DNA of 64,000 nucleotides from JAGOBP01 sp964550855 (GTDB lineage: Bacteria > Chloroflexota > Anaerolineae > Fen-1058), in assembly GCA_964550855.1 (NCBI GenBank), contig CAZKBQ010000020.1, positions 4,858-68,857 of the forward strand. The letters run 5' to 3'. Below, in pieces: positions 49,058 through 59,115 of this stretch. A model generated the notes under the pieces. The model did not search any database. It was not told the DNA's origin and saw only the letters and a list, made by a program, of their open reading frames with translations. The translations under genes and the position numbers were made by a program. Each line of letters opens with the position of its first letter. Within the stretch, counting starts at the first letter, position 1.

Positions 49058-51820
49058 GTGACTTCCGATTCGCCGGGCAACATTCCGCTGCGCCGCGCCG
49101 TGATGGCCGTGATCTTTGCCGTGACCGTCGGCGCATACCTCGTCGCGCCCGTGTTGGCGCTGAACTGGGCCCAGCAACCGTTCATGGGCGCCTTCGTCGA
49201 GCACACCGGCGTGGTCAGTCAGATCAACGGCTTGAACTGGCACGCCCGTCAGAGCGGACTGCCCGGCGGCGCCAAGATCATCGCCATCGACAACCAGCCC
49301 GTCGCCGATGCCGCCGCCATCCGCGCTTATTTGAGCACGCGCCTCGTGGGCGAATCGATCTCGATCGATTACACTCTGGCCGACGGCGCGCGCGGCCGCC
49401 TGAATTACATCTCACTGCAAGCCTTTCCCGTTCAAGACCTGGTCGCCAACTTCTGGCTGCCCTATCTGCTGGGGCTGGGCTATCTGGCGCTGGGCGCATG
49501 GGCCTATCGCAATCGCGGCGCACTGCGCGCCACGCAGGCCTTTGGCGTCTTCTGCTGTTTCACCGCCCTGACGCTGGGTTTGTTCTTCGACATGAACACC
49601 ACGCAGGTCTTCGTGCGCGTGTGGACGGCGGCGCTGCCGCTGGCCGGCGCCGCGCTGATCTCGCTGGCCCTGCTCTTCCCAGAAACTCTGCCGCGCCTTG
49701 AGCGGCGTCCGAGACTGCGCCTCATTCCGTACGCGCCCGCCATCCTCGTCGCGCTGTACGCCAACTTCGTCCTGTATGATGCAGCCGACCCGCGCGCCTA
49801 CTTTATCGGTTGGCGTCTCGACTACGCCTGCGTTGCTCTGGGCCTCGCCGTCATGGTTGCCACGGCCATCGTCCGCCAGCGGCACAGCCACACGGCCATT
49901 GCCCGGCAGCAGGCGCGCATCATCGTGCTGGGCAGCCTGGTCGCGTTTGGCCCCATCTTGTTGTGGGCGCTGCAGGCCGCTGCTTCGCTGAGCGTGCCCT
50001 TCATGCCCGCCGTCTTCTTTACGCCGCTCATCGCTTTTCCGGCCGCCATCGCCTACGCCATCGTGCGTTATCGCCTGCTCGACGTGGATCGTCTCGTCAG
50101 CCAGGGCCTGGGCTATGCCGTGCTGACCCTGGTTGTGGTGGGCGGCTACTTCGTGCTGATCCAGATCGCCGGGCTGGTGCTGCGCGCGCAGGTGAGCGCC
50201 GACGAGCCGGGACTGCTCATCCTGCTGGTGCTGTTGCTTGTCCTGGGCCTCAACCCGTTGCGCGATCGCATCCAGCGCGCCGTCGATCGCGTCTTCTATC
50301 GCGACCGCGTCGATTATCGCAAGGCGCTGGAGGACTTTTCGCACGATCTCACCGGCACGCTCGATCTGGATACGATCCTGGCGGCGGTGCGTCGGCGCAT
50401 CGATCGGATCCTCCATCCCGATCGGCAGTTCGTGCACCTGTACGACGAAGAATCGCGCACCTACTTTGAAGTGGGCGACGACGAATTTGAGGCCCCGCCC
50501 GTCGGCGCAGAGTCGGCGCTGGCGCGCTATCTGGCGCGTGAGAATCAGGTGACCTACTTATTGCCGCACGCCGCCTGGCCGACCGGGCTGGAGGCCGGGG
50601 CCGAGCTGATTGAGCGACTGGGCACGCCGGTCTTTGTGCCGCTGCGCAGCCGCGATCAGTTGACGGGCTGGTTGTCGCTGGGACCCAAGCGCTCGGGCCA
50701 GCTATACCGATCGGATGATCTATCGTTCCTGGCCGCCTTCGCCAATCAGACCGCTGTCGCCATCGAAAACGCCCGCCTGTTCGACAACGTGCGCCGCAAC
50801 CTCATCGCCATCACCACCATGAAGAACCTGATGGACAATGTGCTGGCCTCCATCCCGTCGGGCGTCATCACCACCGACATCAACGAGCGCATCACGCTGT
50901 TCAACCGCGCCGCCGAGGAGATCCTGGGCGTGCCCGCGCACGAGATCATGGGCCGGCCGTTTACGCTGGTGGAACCGCTGAGCCGCCCGCTGCAAACGCT
51001 GATTCGCGCCGTGGCCGAACAGCAGACCATGCAGTCGCAAGAGGTGGCTTCGGTGCTGCCGCGGCGCGGGGCCGTGGCGCTGCAAATGCGGGCCACGCCG
51101 CTGCGCGACAACCGCGCCGAAACGCTGGGCGTGGCGATTGTGGTGGACGATCTGACCGAGCAGAAACGGCTGGAAGCAGTGCGCGAGATGTTCCGGCGTT
51201 ACGTGTCGCCGGCCGTGGTGGACAACCTGCCCGACGATCCGGCCCAGCTCAAGCTGGGCGGCCAGCGCCGCGTCATCAGCGTGTTGTTCGCCGACATCCG
51301 CGGCTTCACCGCCTACAGCCAGCAGCTGGCCCCGGAAGAATTAGTGGATATCCTAAATCAATACATCAGCCTGGCGGCCGGCGAAATCCTGACCGAAGAA
51401 GGCACGCTGGACAAGTTCGTCGGCGACGCGATCATGGGCATCTTCAATGCGCCGCTGGAGCAGCCCGATCACGCGCTGCGGGCCGCGCGGGCCGCGCTGG
51501 GCATTCAGGCGGCGCTGGCGGCGTACCGGCAGCGGATGCCGGAGCAGCAGCAGCTGCAATACGGCATCGGCCTCAACCTCGGCGAGGCGGTGGTGGGCAA
51601 TATCGGCATCGCCCAGCGACTGGACTACACCGCCATCGGCGACTGTGTGAACTACGCCAAACGCCTGCAGGAAAACGCGCGCGGCGGGCAGATTCTGCTG
51701 AGCCGCAGCGCGTACGAAGCGATCAGTGATCACGTGGTGGCCAACGCCCTGCCGCCGCTTGAAGTCAAGGGCCGGCGCGGATCCGAGCCGGTGTACGAGC
51801 TGCTGCGGCTGAAGGATTAG
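49058..51820 (+). CDS. Membrane class III adenylate cyclase with PDZ-like, GAF and PAS domains
   Basis: 920 residues. First helix (~15-35), an extracytoplasmic PDZ-like segment (~45-125: GVVSQINGLNWHARQSGLPGG in parts, KIIAIDNQPVADAAAIRAYL), about eight more helices to ~400, a GAF domain (~425-565), a PAS domain (~580-700: IPSGVITTDINERITLFNRAAEEILG in parts) and the cyclase domain (~710-920). Metal-binding Asp in VLFADIRGFTAYS and KFVGDAIMGIFNAP, adenine-selecting Lys in LDKFVGD, transition-state Asn/Arg in DCVNYAKRLQ are present, so it should make cAMP. GTG start at 49058; an ATG at 49103 is possible. Regulated from outside (PDZ-like) and inside (GAF/PAS) by inference. Confidence 0.9.
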   Translation: MTSDSPGNIPLRRAVMAVIFAVTVGAYLVAPVLALNWAQQPFMGAFVEHTGVVSQINGLNWHARQSGLPGGAKIIAIDNQPVADAAAIRAYLSTRLVGESISIDYTLADGARGRLNYISLQAFPVQDLVANFWLPYLLGLGYLALGAWAYRNRGALRATQAFGVFCCFTALTLGLFFDMNTTQVFVRVWTAALPLAGAALISLALLFPETLPRLERRPRLRLIPYAPAILVALYANFVLYDAADPRAYFIGWRLDYACVALGLAVMVATAIVRQRHSHTAIARQQARIIVLGSLVAFGPILLWALQAAASLSVPFMPAVFFTPLIAFPAAIAYAIVRYRLLDVDRLVSQGLGYAVLTLVVVGGYFVLIQIAGLVLRAQVSADEPGLLILLVLLLVLGLNPLRDRIQRAVDRVFYRDRVDYRKALEDFSHDLTGTLDLDTILAAVRRRIDRILHPDRQFVHLYDEESRTYFEVGDDEFEAPPVGAESALARYLARENQVTYLLPHAAWPTGLEAGAELIERLGTPVFVPLRSRDQLTGWLSLGPKRSGQLYRSDDLSFLAAFANQTAVAIENARLFDNVRRNLIAITTMKNLMDNVLASIPSGVITTDINERITLFNRAAEEILGVPAHEIMGRPFTLVEPLSRPLQTLIRAVAEQQTMQSQEVASVLPRRGAVALQMRATPLRDNRAETLGVAIVVDDLTEQKRLEAVREMFRRYVSPAVVDNLPDDPAQLKLGGQRRVISVLFADIRGFTAYSQQLAPEELVDILNQYISLAAGEILTEEGTLDKFVGDAIMGIFNAPLEQPDHALRAARAALGIQAALAAYRQRMPEQQQLQYGIGLNLGEAVVGNIGIAQRLDYTAIGDCVNYAKRLQENARGGQILLSRSAYEAISDHVVANALPPLEVKGRRGSEPVYELLRLKD

Positions 51821-51837
51821 GAGTACTGCTAACTGAA

Positions 51838-51868
51838 GACCTCGCCGGTCTTGCCGACCGGCGAGGTC
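51838..51868. terminator. Hairpin between convergent cyclase and DUF5666 genes
   Basis: Perfect 13-bp stem GACCTCGCCGGTC (51838-51850) / GACCGGCGAGGTC (51856-51868) with a 5-nt loop, 17 bp after the cyclase stop. No T-run on either side; probably a bidirectional barrier. Confidence 0.65.
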
Positions 51869-51895
51869 CTGGTTGGCCCCGACCATCGCCCGGCG

Positions 51896-52786
51896 CTACA
51901 GCGTGGGCGGTTGCGGGCCGCGATTTTGCAGACCGCCCTGTGGCGTCCGGTTCGGCTGCGGCAGTGGCCGACGGTTGGCATTTGCCCCCTGCCCCACCAG
52001 GATCGCCCGCGGTTCCATCGATGCACCGTCACTGCTGCGCAGGCCGATCACCATCACCCGATCACCGCTGGTCAGATCGGACAGTGTTATCTGCTCCGGG
52101 CCGTTTTCACCGCGCCGCACGATGAGGGTATTACCCGTCGTGTTCACTGTCAGCGTTTCGCCAAAGCCCACGTTCAGGATGAACCCGGTGTCGCTCACAG
52201 ATTCGACCGCGCCCAGCGCAATCGGGCCGGTCTGCAGGCGCGGCGTGCGAAAGTTCACCTGAACGGCGGTTAACGTATCGCCGGTCAACTCGCCCACGGC
52301 CTCAACCCCATCGCCCACTTTCACGTCGGCCAGGGTCGCATTGGGCTTGTCGGGCGATCGGAATTGCGTCTGCGCGTTGGTCGTCACGCTGGCAGCTGTG
52401 CCGTCGATCTTCACCAGCGCGATCGTCGTGCCGTTGATGGCCGTGACGCGCCCGCCAAGCCGATCGGGCAGCAACAGCACATCGCGGGCCAGCAGCTGGC
52501 CGTTCTGCCAGCGGCCGCGCGCCGTCACGTGATCGCCCGTGTTGATGTCGCTCAGCGTCAGCGCGCCGTTGATCCTTGAATGAAAGCGCGTCTGGGCATC
52601 AGTCAACACGGTCACAGCCGGTCGCTGGCCCTGTTGAATCGTAATGACTGCGCCGTCGATGGCCGTCACTTCGCCGGTGACCAGCGCCGCGGCGCGCTCG
52701 GCCGTGGCCGGCGCGGCCCAGACCGTGCCAACACCGGCCACCATCAGCATCAACGCCACCATCACTGCCAGCCATTTGGTTTTCAT
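51896..52786 (-). CDS. Exported DUF5666 protein
   Basis: 296 residues. Signal peptide ending VWA (residues ~1-24), then three to four DUF5666-type beta repeats: VTGEVTAIDGAVITIQQG, VTAINGTTIALVKIDGTAA, VGDGVEAVGELTGDTLTAVQV, LGAVESVSDTGFILNVG, LTSGDRVMVIGLRSSDGA. The tail is Pro/Gln/Asn-rich. Function unknown, likely a cell-surface or periplasm-like binding protein; related to the gene at 40917. The start at 52786 has GGAGGG upstream; the longer frame to 53020 crosses the OsmC terminator and is rejected. Confidence 0.82.
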   Translation of the reverse strand: MKTKWLAVMVALMLMVAGVGTVWAAPATAERAAALVTGEVTAIDGAVITIQQGQRPAVTVLTDAQTRFHSRINGALTLSDINTGDHVTARGRWQNGQLLARDVLLLPDRLGGRVTAINGTTIALVKIDGTAASVTTNAQTQFRSPDKPNATLADVKVGDGVEAVGELTGDTLTAVQVNFRTPRLQTGPIALGAVESVSDTGFILNVGFGETLTVNTTGNTLIVRRGENGPEQITLSDLTSGDRVMVIGLRSSDGASMEPRAILVGQGANANRRPLPQPNRTPQGGLQNRGPQPPTL

Positions 52787-52878
52787 CTCAACCCTCCAGA
52801 TTGAATTTTTCTTCCTCACTCTGAAGGCATTATCGGCGCGGGGCGTTGCGCCGCCATGTGCGGTGTGTAAAATGGCTG

Positions 52879-52920
52879 TAAAACAAAGCGACTCCAGCCA
52901 GGTGACTGGCCGGAGTCGCT
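52879..52920 (-). terminator. Terminator of the OsmC gene
   Basis: 15-bp stem from AGCGACTCCAGCCAG (52887-52901) and CTGGCCGGAGTCGCT (52906-52920), one mismatch, 4-nt loop; on the minus strand TTGTTTTAC follows. Confidence 0.92.
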
Positions 52921-52941
52921 CGGGGCAGCGGACGCGATCGG

Positions 52942-53340
52942 TTAGGCGGCGACTGTCTCCGCCACCGAGGTGTAAATGCTGAAGTGCGGCGGCCGCTCCA
53001 GATGCTTCTTGACGGCGCACTGCTCGGCCGATCGGATGACGGCAGCCTTATATTTCTCCGGGAAATCCGGCGGCAGCTGAATATCCAGATCGATCTGACT
53101 AATCAGGCCGGTAAACGGATCGGACTGCATGCGCTGCATGATCTTGATGCCGTCGGTGGGAATGCCGCGCTGACGACAAAAACCCAGCACGTAGATGCCA
53201 GCGCATGTGCCGATTGAGGCCAGGAACGTGGCAAAGGGTGTGGCCGCCGTCGCCGCGGGAGGCTGATCGGTGCGCACCGTCATCCCGCCGAAGTTCGCAT
53301 CCACCCGGGCGCCGCCCGGGAAAGTAATTTCCATTTCCAT
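52942..53340 (-). CDS. OsmC-family protein
   Basis: 132 residues. The two redox cysteines of the OsmC/Ohr fold are present: GTCAGIYVLGF and AEQCAVKKHLERPP. It probably reduces organic hydroperoxides or acts as a related thiol enzyme; the family member cannot be fixed because the subgroup (YhfA-like) is mixed. It follows the DUF2892 gene by 77 bp and ends in a strong terminator. Confidence 0.88.
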   Translation of the reverse strand: MEMEITFPGGARVDANFGGMTVRTDQPPAATAATPFATFLASIGTCAGIYVLGFCRQRGIPTDGIKIMQRMQSDPFTGLISQIDLDIQLPPDFPEKYKAAVIRSAEQCAVKKHLERPPHFSIYTSVAETVAA

Positions 53341-53417
53341 CGTTTTGCTCCAGACGTGAGCCGAAGGGCAGCCCGGCCGCCCCTCGGCTGATTTTAAGAA
53401 TTTTCAAACGTTGCGGA

Positions 53418-53636
53418 TTACTTGGCCCGGGCACGGACCTCGGCGCCTTTCAGCGGCGCGCCGAACAGCGGCGCGAGCAGGCAGATGTCCAGCACGCCTG
53501 CCAGCAGCGGTACCAGGCCGATGACAGCCGGCACCACTCCGCCGCCCAGCAACAGGCCCCACGCAATCAACAGCACACCGGCCACGATTCGCACGCCCCG
53601 TCCCAATCCGCTCGCCATAAACGCTGCAAAAGCCAT
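53418..53636 (-). CDS. DUF2892-like small membrane protein
   Basis: 72 residues with two membrane helices (VRIVAGVLLIAWGLLLGG, VVPAVIGLVPLLAGVLDIC) and a C-terminal APLFGAPLKG, the pattern of DUF2892/YgaP-type inner-membrane proteins often found beside rhodanese or OsmC genes. One Cys (DICLLAPLFG) is conserved in the family. The function is unknown. AGGAGG-like sequence precedes the ATG. Confidence 0.8.
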   Translation of the reverse strand: MAFAAFMASGLGRGVRIVAGVLLIAWGLLLGGGVVPAVIGLVPLLAGVLDICLLAPLFGAPLKGAEVRARAK

Positions 53637-53724
53637 CGTCAGCCTCCTGTGGACATTTGATTTTGGTCTTTCACAGCGTTAGATGCGCGGCCCGCGCGGA
53701 GGTGACACGGCAATTGTGGGCGGT

Positions 53725-54216
53725 TCAGGGTCGCAGCCAATCACGCTCGATAAGGTCAACCAGGGCGGCGGCATCGTCCAGCGGCACGCAGGGCACACCC
53801 AGATCGATCGGGTAATCGGCGGCAATCGCGTAGAGTTCGTGCGGGGTGCAAATCAATTCCGTGCTGTTGGCCTGCCGCGACACTTCCACGCGCACTCGAG
53901 CTTCGCGTTTGTAGCCCTCGGTCAAAATCACATCCACGCCGGTCAGCTCTGCAGCGATTTCGTCCAAGGTTAGTTCGCGGTCCAGGCGGCGCACGGCAGC
54001 CAGCTTGGACGGCGAGCCGATTACTGTCCAGTCGGCGCCGGCGTGAAAGTGCCGGTAGGAGTCCTTGCCCGGATGATCGATCTCAAACTGGTGGGCGTCG
54101 CGCTTGATGGTGCCCACGCGATAACCGCGACGCTTCAACTCGGGGATCAGCTTTTCGATCAGGGTGGTTTTGCCGGCGTCCGATTTGCCGACGATGGAGA
54201 TGACAGGAACGCTCAT
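53725..54216 (-). CDS. mobB: Molybdopterin-guanine dinucleotide biosynthesis protein MobB
   Basis: 163 residues; GTP-binding helper of MobA in making the bis-MGD form of the molybdenum cofactor. P-loop ISIVGKSDAGKTTLIEKL, GTIKRDAHQFEIDHPGKDS (parts) and VDVILTEGYKRE are diagnostic. The ATG at 54216 has GAGG six bases upstream. It begins eight bases after the stop of the large histidine kinase, so the two are probably co-transcribed. mobA and molybdoenzymes are not in the window. Confidence 0.92.
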   Translation of the reverse strand: MSVPVISIVGKSDAGKTTLIEKLIPELKRRGYRVGTIKRDAHQFEIDHPGKDSYRHFHAGADWTVIGSPSKLAAVRRLDRELTLDEIAAELTGVDVILTEGYKREARVRVEVSRQANSTELICTPHELYAIAADYPIDLGVPCVPLDDAAALVDLIERDWLRP

Positions 54217-54224
54217 CGCATGCC

Positions 54225-57200
54225 TCACACGGCCGGTTTCAACCACACGGTAAAGACCGCGCCCTGGCCCGGTTGGCTGTCAACCGTGATTTGTCCACCC
54301 AGACGATCGACGATTTGCCGGGAGATGGCCAGCCCCAGCCCGGTGCCGGCCGCGCCCGATTTGCGGCCGGCCTCACCCCGATAGAACCGTTCGAACAAAT
54401 GCGGCCGATCGGCCTCAGAAATGCCCGGCCCGCTGTTCTTCACTGAAAAGGTGGCCCACCGCTGATCTTCGCTTTGCTGCCAGCCGATGATTACCGACAC
54501 TGTCCCGCCGGCGGGCGTGTAGTTGATGGCGTTGGTCAGCAGGTTGGAGGCCACCTGCACAAGCAGCGTGGAATCGGCCACGGCCATCACGCGTCCCGGC
54601 TCGGCCTGATAGTCCACCGTCAACTGCCGGGCAGAGGCCAGCGCCGATCGATCAGCGACCAGCGGGGCCAGCAGGGTCGCCAGATCGATCGGGACCAATT
54701 CGGTCTTGGTCGTGCCCAGATCGAGCCGCGACAGATCCAGCAGGTCCTCGATCAGCTGCTCCAGCCGGGCCGTTTCGCGCCGCAAAGTCTGCAGGTATTC
54801 GGGTTGTTTTTCGGGTTTGCCGCGCGTGAGCAGGCTGAGGTACAGCTTGACGTTGGCGATGGGCGTGCGCAATTCGTGACTGACGTTGGATACGAATTCG
54901 TCTTTGAGCCGATCCAGCTCTTTTTGATGGGTGATGTCGCGCTGCACACCCACAAACCCCGTGATCTGGCCGGCCGCGTCGGTGAGCGGCGCGATGGTCA
55001 GGGCCGCATCGTACAAGGTGCCGTCTTTGCGTCGATTGACCAGCTCGCCCTGCCAGATGTGGCCGCGCTTGATGCGCGTCCACATCTCGTGATACAGGGC
55101 AGGCGATGTGTGGCCGCTCTGCCACAGGCGCGAGTTCTGCCCCACAACCTCGTCGTTCTGGAAGCCGGTCAGACGTTCCATGGCCGGGTTGATGTACTGG
55201 ATTTGACCGTCCAGATCGGTCAGGATGATGCCCTCGCCGGCCGTATCCAGCACGGCCGCCGTGCGCTTGCGCTCCAGTTCCAATTCCATGGTTCGATCGA
55301 TCACGCGCGCTTCCAGTTCCTCGGCATGGCGGCGGACGGCTTCGTTGAGCTGGGCGTTCTCAATGGCGATGGCGGCTTGATTGGCGAAAGCGGCCGCTGT
55401 CTCGCCGATGGTGTCGTCATAGGCATTGACGGTGGCGCTGTCCAGATTCAAGATGCCCAACAGCCGGCCCTTGACCCGCAGCGCCGCGCCGATCCAGGAT
55501 CGGATGTATTCATTGCCGTAGTCCAACACCCAATGCGGATCGCGGTGGGTATCCGGAATGACGATGTAGCGTCGGTGCGGCTGCCCCCAGCGTTCCTGCA
55601 GCGTCGAGGTCATCACCATGCTGGCGATGCGCTGGCTGAGTGCCACGTCCGGGAAGCCGCGCCCGGCCACCAGCGAGGTGTGCTCGCCGTCGATCAGCTG
55701 GATCGATACACTGTCAAAGTTGACGACGCGCGCCAGCAGATCGAACAGGTATTCAAAGACCTCATCCAGGCTCATCTCCGCCGTCAACAGCGCGCCCACG
55801 GCTTGCAGGGTTTGTGCCAGTTTCAGCTGCTTGCGCTCGGCCTCAAACAGGCGAACGTTATCAAGCGCCACCGCCGATTGATTGGCCAGCGTCTGCGCCA
55901 GGCGGATTTCCGTTTCGGTCCACAACCGCTCTATCCGGCTGTCCCACAGCACCACATAGCCGTGCATCTGGCCGGCCACCATCAGCGGCACGCACAGCGC
56001 GCTCTTGCCACCGTAGCGCCGCAAATCTTCCAGCATGGCCGGATCAGCATCAACCTGGCTGACCAGGGTGACGCTGGGCCGGCCATTTTTAAGCGCTTCC
56101 ACCGTCTGCGGAAATTCGCTAAGCGCGTGCGTCGTGCCCACATCGGAGATTCGCTCCAGATCATTGGCCGTCGGGGCGAGATAATCGGAAATGACGGTCG
56201 CCGTTTCAGCCTGCCAGTCAATTTCCAGGACATACGTGCTGGTCGCGTCGATAATCGCGGCCAGGCGTGAGCTCACGCTCCGCAGCACCGTGGCGCGATC
56301 AAGCGTGGCCGTAATCTCGACACTGCTATCGAAGAGAGCGGCCAGTTCGCGCACTCGCCGCTGCGACTGATCGAACAGCTGCGCATTGCCGATGGCGACG
56401 GCCGCCTGCGCGGCCAGGATTTGCAGTCGCTCGGCGTGCAGCGGTGTAAAGAAGCCGCGCAGACCGCTATACAGCACCAGCACATTGGTCACCCGTCCGC
56501 CAATCTGAATGGGCGCGGCTACAAACGAGCGAATCCAGTTGAACGGCGCTGATTCCACCCAGCCGGGATCATCGCGCACATCGCCTATGGCCAGCGCCTG
56601 ACGCTCCACGACCAGCTGGTGCAGGTTGGGCGTGCCGCTCACTGCGAACCGCATGGCGCGGAAGATCTCTTCCTCGGCGGGCGGCAACTGGCCAAAGATG
56701 CGCGCCACGCGCGCCGTGTCGCCCTCGATCTCCAGAATCGACGCCAGATCATTGGGCACGATCTGCCCCACCGCCGACAGCAGGCGCATCAGCACCACGT
56801 CGATGTCCAGCGAACTGGTCAACACTCCCGCCGTGTCATGCAGCGCCTCGGACAGCGCACGCTGCTCACGCTCAAACTCAAACAGCCGCGCGTTCTCAAT
56901 GGCAATGGCTGCCTGGTTGGCAAAAGCCTGCAGCCGCTCGGCCTGAGCCGCCGTAAAGAAGTCGGGCTGATGGCTGTCCAGATGGATGAAGCCCACCACC
57001 GCATCACGCAGACAGATGGGCGCACTCAGCGCGCTGCGCTGCCAGCCGGTCTCAGGCAGCCTGACCCAGCCTTCATAAACCTCCGTGTCCGGCACGATAA
57101 ACGGCTGGCGGGTGCGCAGCATGTGCGCCAGGTTTGCCACTTCATCCACCTGAAAACTCAGCGCCGCTACGGCCGCGTCCAGCTCCGGCGAAATGCGATC

Positions 57201-58982
57201 GTAGCCGTGCCGCCGCGCGATCCGCGCCTGGCGCGTCGCCGGATCGATCAACATGATGTTGGCGGCATCGTGCGGCACCACCCGACCGATGTTCGCCAGC
57301 ATCCGATCGAGCACCTCGTCGAAATTGAGCGTGCTGTTGATAATGGCCGAGGTGTCGCGCAGGGCCTCCGCCAGCCCGCGCTGTTGTCGCTCGGCTTCAA
57401 ACAACCGCGCGTTTTGAATCGCCGCGGCGGCGGTATTGGCAATGAGCGTCAACAGCGCGGCGTCGGCCTGATCGTACCGGTCGCGCGCATAGCTCTGCAC
57501 CTGCAGTACGCCAATCGCCTCATCTTCGGCCAACAGCGGTGCCGACAACGCCGACTGCGTGTGTGGCGCCTCGCCAATGGCAACGGTACGCGGCGTCAGC
57601 CTGACACGCGCCTGAAAATCATTGGTAATCACCGTCCGGCGCGTGCGGATCGCCTCGCTCTGTGGGCCGCTGCCCAGCGGCAGCGCCGGCAGTTCGCTCA
57701 CGTCCAGCGGCGCGCCTTCGTGCACGCCATATACGCAGCGGATCTGCTGCGCAGCCGCATCATACTCGGATAGCAGCAACAACGACACATCACCCAGCAG
57801 CTGCTGCACGGTGGCCGCAATCTGCCGGTAGATGTGCGGCAGATCGTGCGTCTGAATCAGGGCGCGCCCCAGCGCGTTGATGGTGGCCAGATCTTCGGCC
57901 TGTCGTTGGGCCAGATCATAGGCCGCCGCGCGATGCAGCGCCGTGGCCGCAATATCGGCCAGCGCCGTCAGCAGGCGCACTTCGTCATGGCCGATGGGCA
58001 GCTGCCGGCCGATCGCCAGCAACCCGATCGGTTTCTGCTCGATCAATAACGGCACTATCGCCACGGAATCGGCGTCGAAGACCGGATCGGTGCGCGGTGC
58101 GTCGTGCGTCCGATCAGCCACCAGATAAGGCTGGCCGGTGCGTAAGACTTCGCCGGCCGGCATGACGGCGGTTGAAAAGTGCCGACCCTGCAGCGACTGC
58201 CAGACGCCGTAAGCCTGGTTGATCTCCACCTCGTCTGCCGGGGGACGATACAGGCCAATCGCCGCGCCGTCCACCGCCAGACTGCCCGTGACCTGCGTCA
58301 GGATGCGCGGCAGCATGTCGGCCTGAGTGAGTGTGGCCCGCAGGGCCGATGCCATCCCGACAATCGCTTCCAATTCGGCCGCCGTCTGCTGGCGGGCCGT
58401 GATGTCGCGCGCCACACCGTGAACGCCGATCAGTTTTTCGCCGGCGTCGTACAACAGCTTGCGGTTAATCTCCAGCACGATGGGCCGACCGCTGCGATGC
58501 AGCAGTGTCAGTTCGTACACGGTGTTGGGCTCACCGTTGGTGTCAGCCAACAATTGCCCGGTGGGGAAAGAAGACCGATCGGGGGTGAGTGAAGCCAGAT
58601 CGCGTCCGAGAAGTTCGTCGGGCCGATAGCCCAGGATAGGTTCGACCGACGCACTGATCGAGGTAAAGCGCCCGGCCACATCCAGCGTAAACACGATGTC
58701 GCTGGCATTGTCCACCAGGTTGCGGTATCGGGCTTCGGCGTTTTCGAGCGCGGTGATACTGCGGTGGATCAGACCATACAGAATCAGGCCGGACACTACC
58801 ACAAACACGCCATATTTGATGATGTCCAGCACCATGCCCGTCCGGGTGTCACTGACCAGCTGAGCCACCACCATCTCGCCCACGGCCAGGACGCCCAGCG
58901 TGACAATGGCATAGGCCAATGTGAGGCGCAGCGAGCGGCGGCGCAACGTCTGGGAAGAAAGCCGTTGTGACGACTTGGTCAT
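54225..58982 (-). CDS. Large multi-GAF sensor histidine kinase
   Basis: 1,585 residues. Two membrane helices (~18-44, 52-70), PAS (~80-200), six successive GAF domains (about 205-350, 355-525, 530-695, 700-865, 870-1030, 1035-1205), a second PAS (~1225-1340), HisKA with FVSNVSHELRTPIANVK (His ~1358) and HATPase_c with N-box ASNLLTNAINYTP, G1 GPGISEADRPHLFERF and G2 GTGLGLAISRQI. All kinase motifs are intact. GAF copies share starts such as LRDTSAIINSTLNFDEVL and LHDTAGVLTSSLDIDVVL, pointing to internal duplication. No response regulator is adjacent; mobB follows directly. Confidence 0.93.
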   Translation of the reverse strand: MTKSSQRLSSQTLRRRSLRLTLAYAIVTLGVLAVGEMVVAQLVSDTRTGMVLDIIKYGVFVVVSGLILYGLIHRSITALENAEARYRNLVDNASDIVFTLDVAGRFTSISASVEPILGYRPDELLGRDLASLTPDRSSFPTGQLLADTNGEPNTVYELTLLHRSGRPIVLEINRKLLYDAGEKLIGVHGVARDITARQQTAAELEAIVGMASALRATLTQADMLPRILTQVTGSLAVDGAAIGLYRPPADEVEINQAYGVWQSLQGRHFSTAVMPAGEVLRTGQPYLVADRTHDAPRTDPVFDADSVAIVPLLIEQKPIGLLAIGRQLPIGHDEVRLLTALADIAATALHRAAAYDLAQRQAEDLATINALGRALIQTHDLPHIYRQIAATVQQLLGDVSLLLLSEYDAAAQQIRCVYGVHEGAPLDVSELPALPLGSGPQSEAIRTRRTVITNDFQARVRLTPRTVAIGEAPHTQSALSAPLLAEDEAIGVLQVQSYARDRYDQADAALLTLIANTAAAAIQNARLFEAERQQRGLAEALRDTSAIINSTLNFDEVLDRMLANIGRVVPHDAANIMLIDPATRQARIARRHGYDRISPELDAAVAALSFQVDEVANLAHMLRTRQPFIVPDTEVYEGWVRLPETGWQRSALSAPICLRDAVVGFIHLDSHQPDFFTAAQAERLQAFANQAAIAIENARLFEFEREQRALSEALHDTAGVLTSSLDIDVVLMRLLSAVGQIVPNDLASILEIEGDTARVARIFGQLPPAEEEIFRAMRFAVSGTPNLHQLVVERQALAIGDVRDDPGWVESAPFNWIRSFVAAPIQIGGRVTNVLVLYSGLRGFFTPLHAERLQILAAQAAVAIGNAQLFDQSQRRVRELAALFDSSVEITATLDRATVLRSVSSRLAAIIDATSTYVLEIDWQAETATVISDYLAPTANDLERISDVGTTHALSEFPQTVEALKNGRPSVTLVSQVDADPAMLEDLRRYGGKSALCVPLMVAGQMHGYVVLWDSRIERLWTETEIRLAQTLANQSAVALDNVRLFEAERKQLKLAQTLQAVGALLTAEMSLDEVFEYLFDLLARVVNFDSVSIQLIDGEHTSLVAGRGFPDVALSQRIASMVMTSTLQERWGQPHRRYIVIPDTHRDPHWVLDYGNEYIRSWIGAALRVKGRLLGILNLDSATVNAYDDTIGETAAAFANQAAIAIENAQLNEAVRRHAEELEARVIDRTMELELERKRTAAVLDTAGEGIILTDLDGQIQYINPAMERLTGFQNDEVVGQNSRLWQSGHTSPALYHEMWTRIKRGHIWQGELVNRRKDGTLYDAALTIAPLTDAAGQITGFVGVQRDITHQKELDRLKDEFVSNVSHELRTPIANVKLYLSLLTRGKPEKQPEYLQTLRRETARLEQLIEDLLDLSRLDLGTTKTELVPIDLATLLAPLVADRSALASARQLTVDYQAEPGRVMAVADSTLLVQVASNLLTNAINYTPAGGTVSVIIGWQQSEDQRWATFSVKNSGPGISEADRPHLFERFYRGEAGRKSGAAGTGLGLAISRQIVDRLGGQITVDSQPGQGAVFTVWLKPAV

Positions 58983-59115
58983 GAATCGCTCCCTGTCGGC
59001 GGCGCACCGCCTCGAGCCGGTGCCGTGGCTGGCATACGAACAAGCTGATTAGCGGTGACCGGCCGCCGCCGGTGATCAGCAGAACATGGTGAATCGGACA
59101 GCCGCGCCGGCTGTC

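Noticed and set aside
54474..56270. 598-codon open frame on the plus strand
   Set aside because: It is antisense to the multi-GAF kinase, Arg/Gln/His-rich with no domain; a shadow of GC-rich coding.
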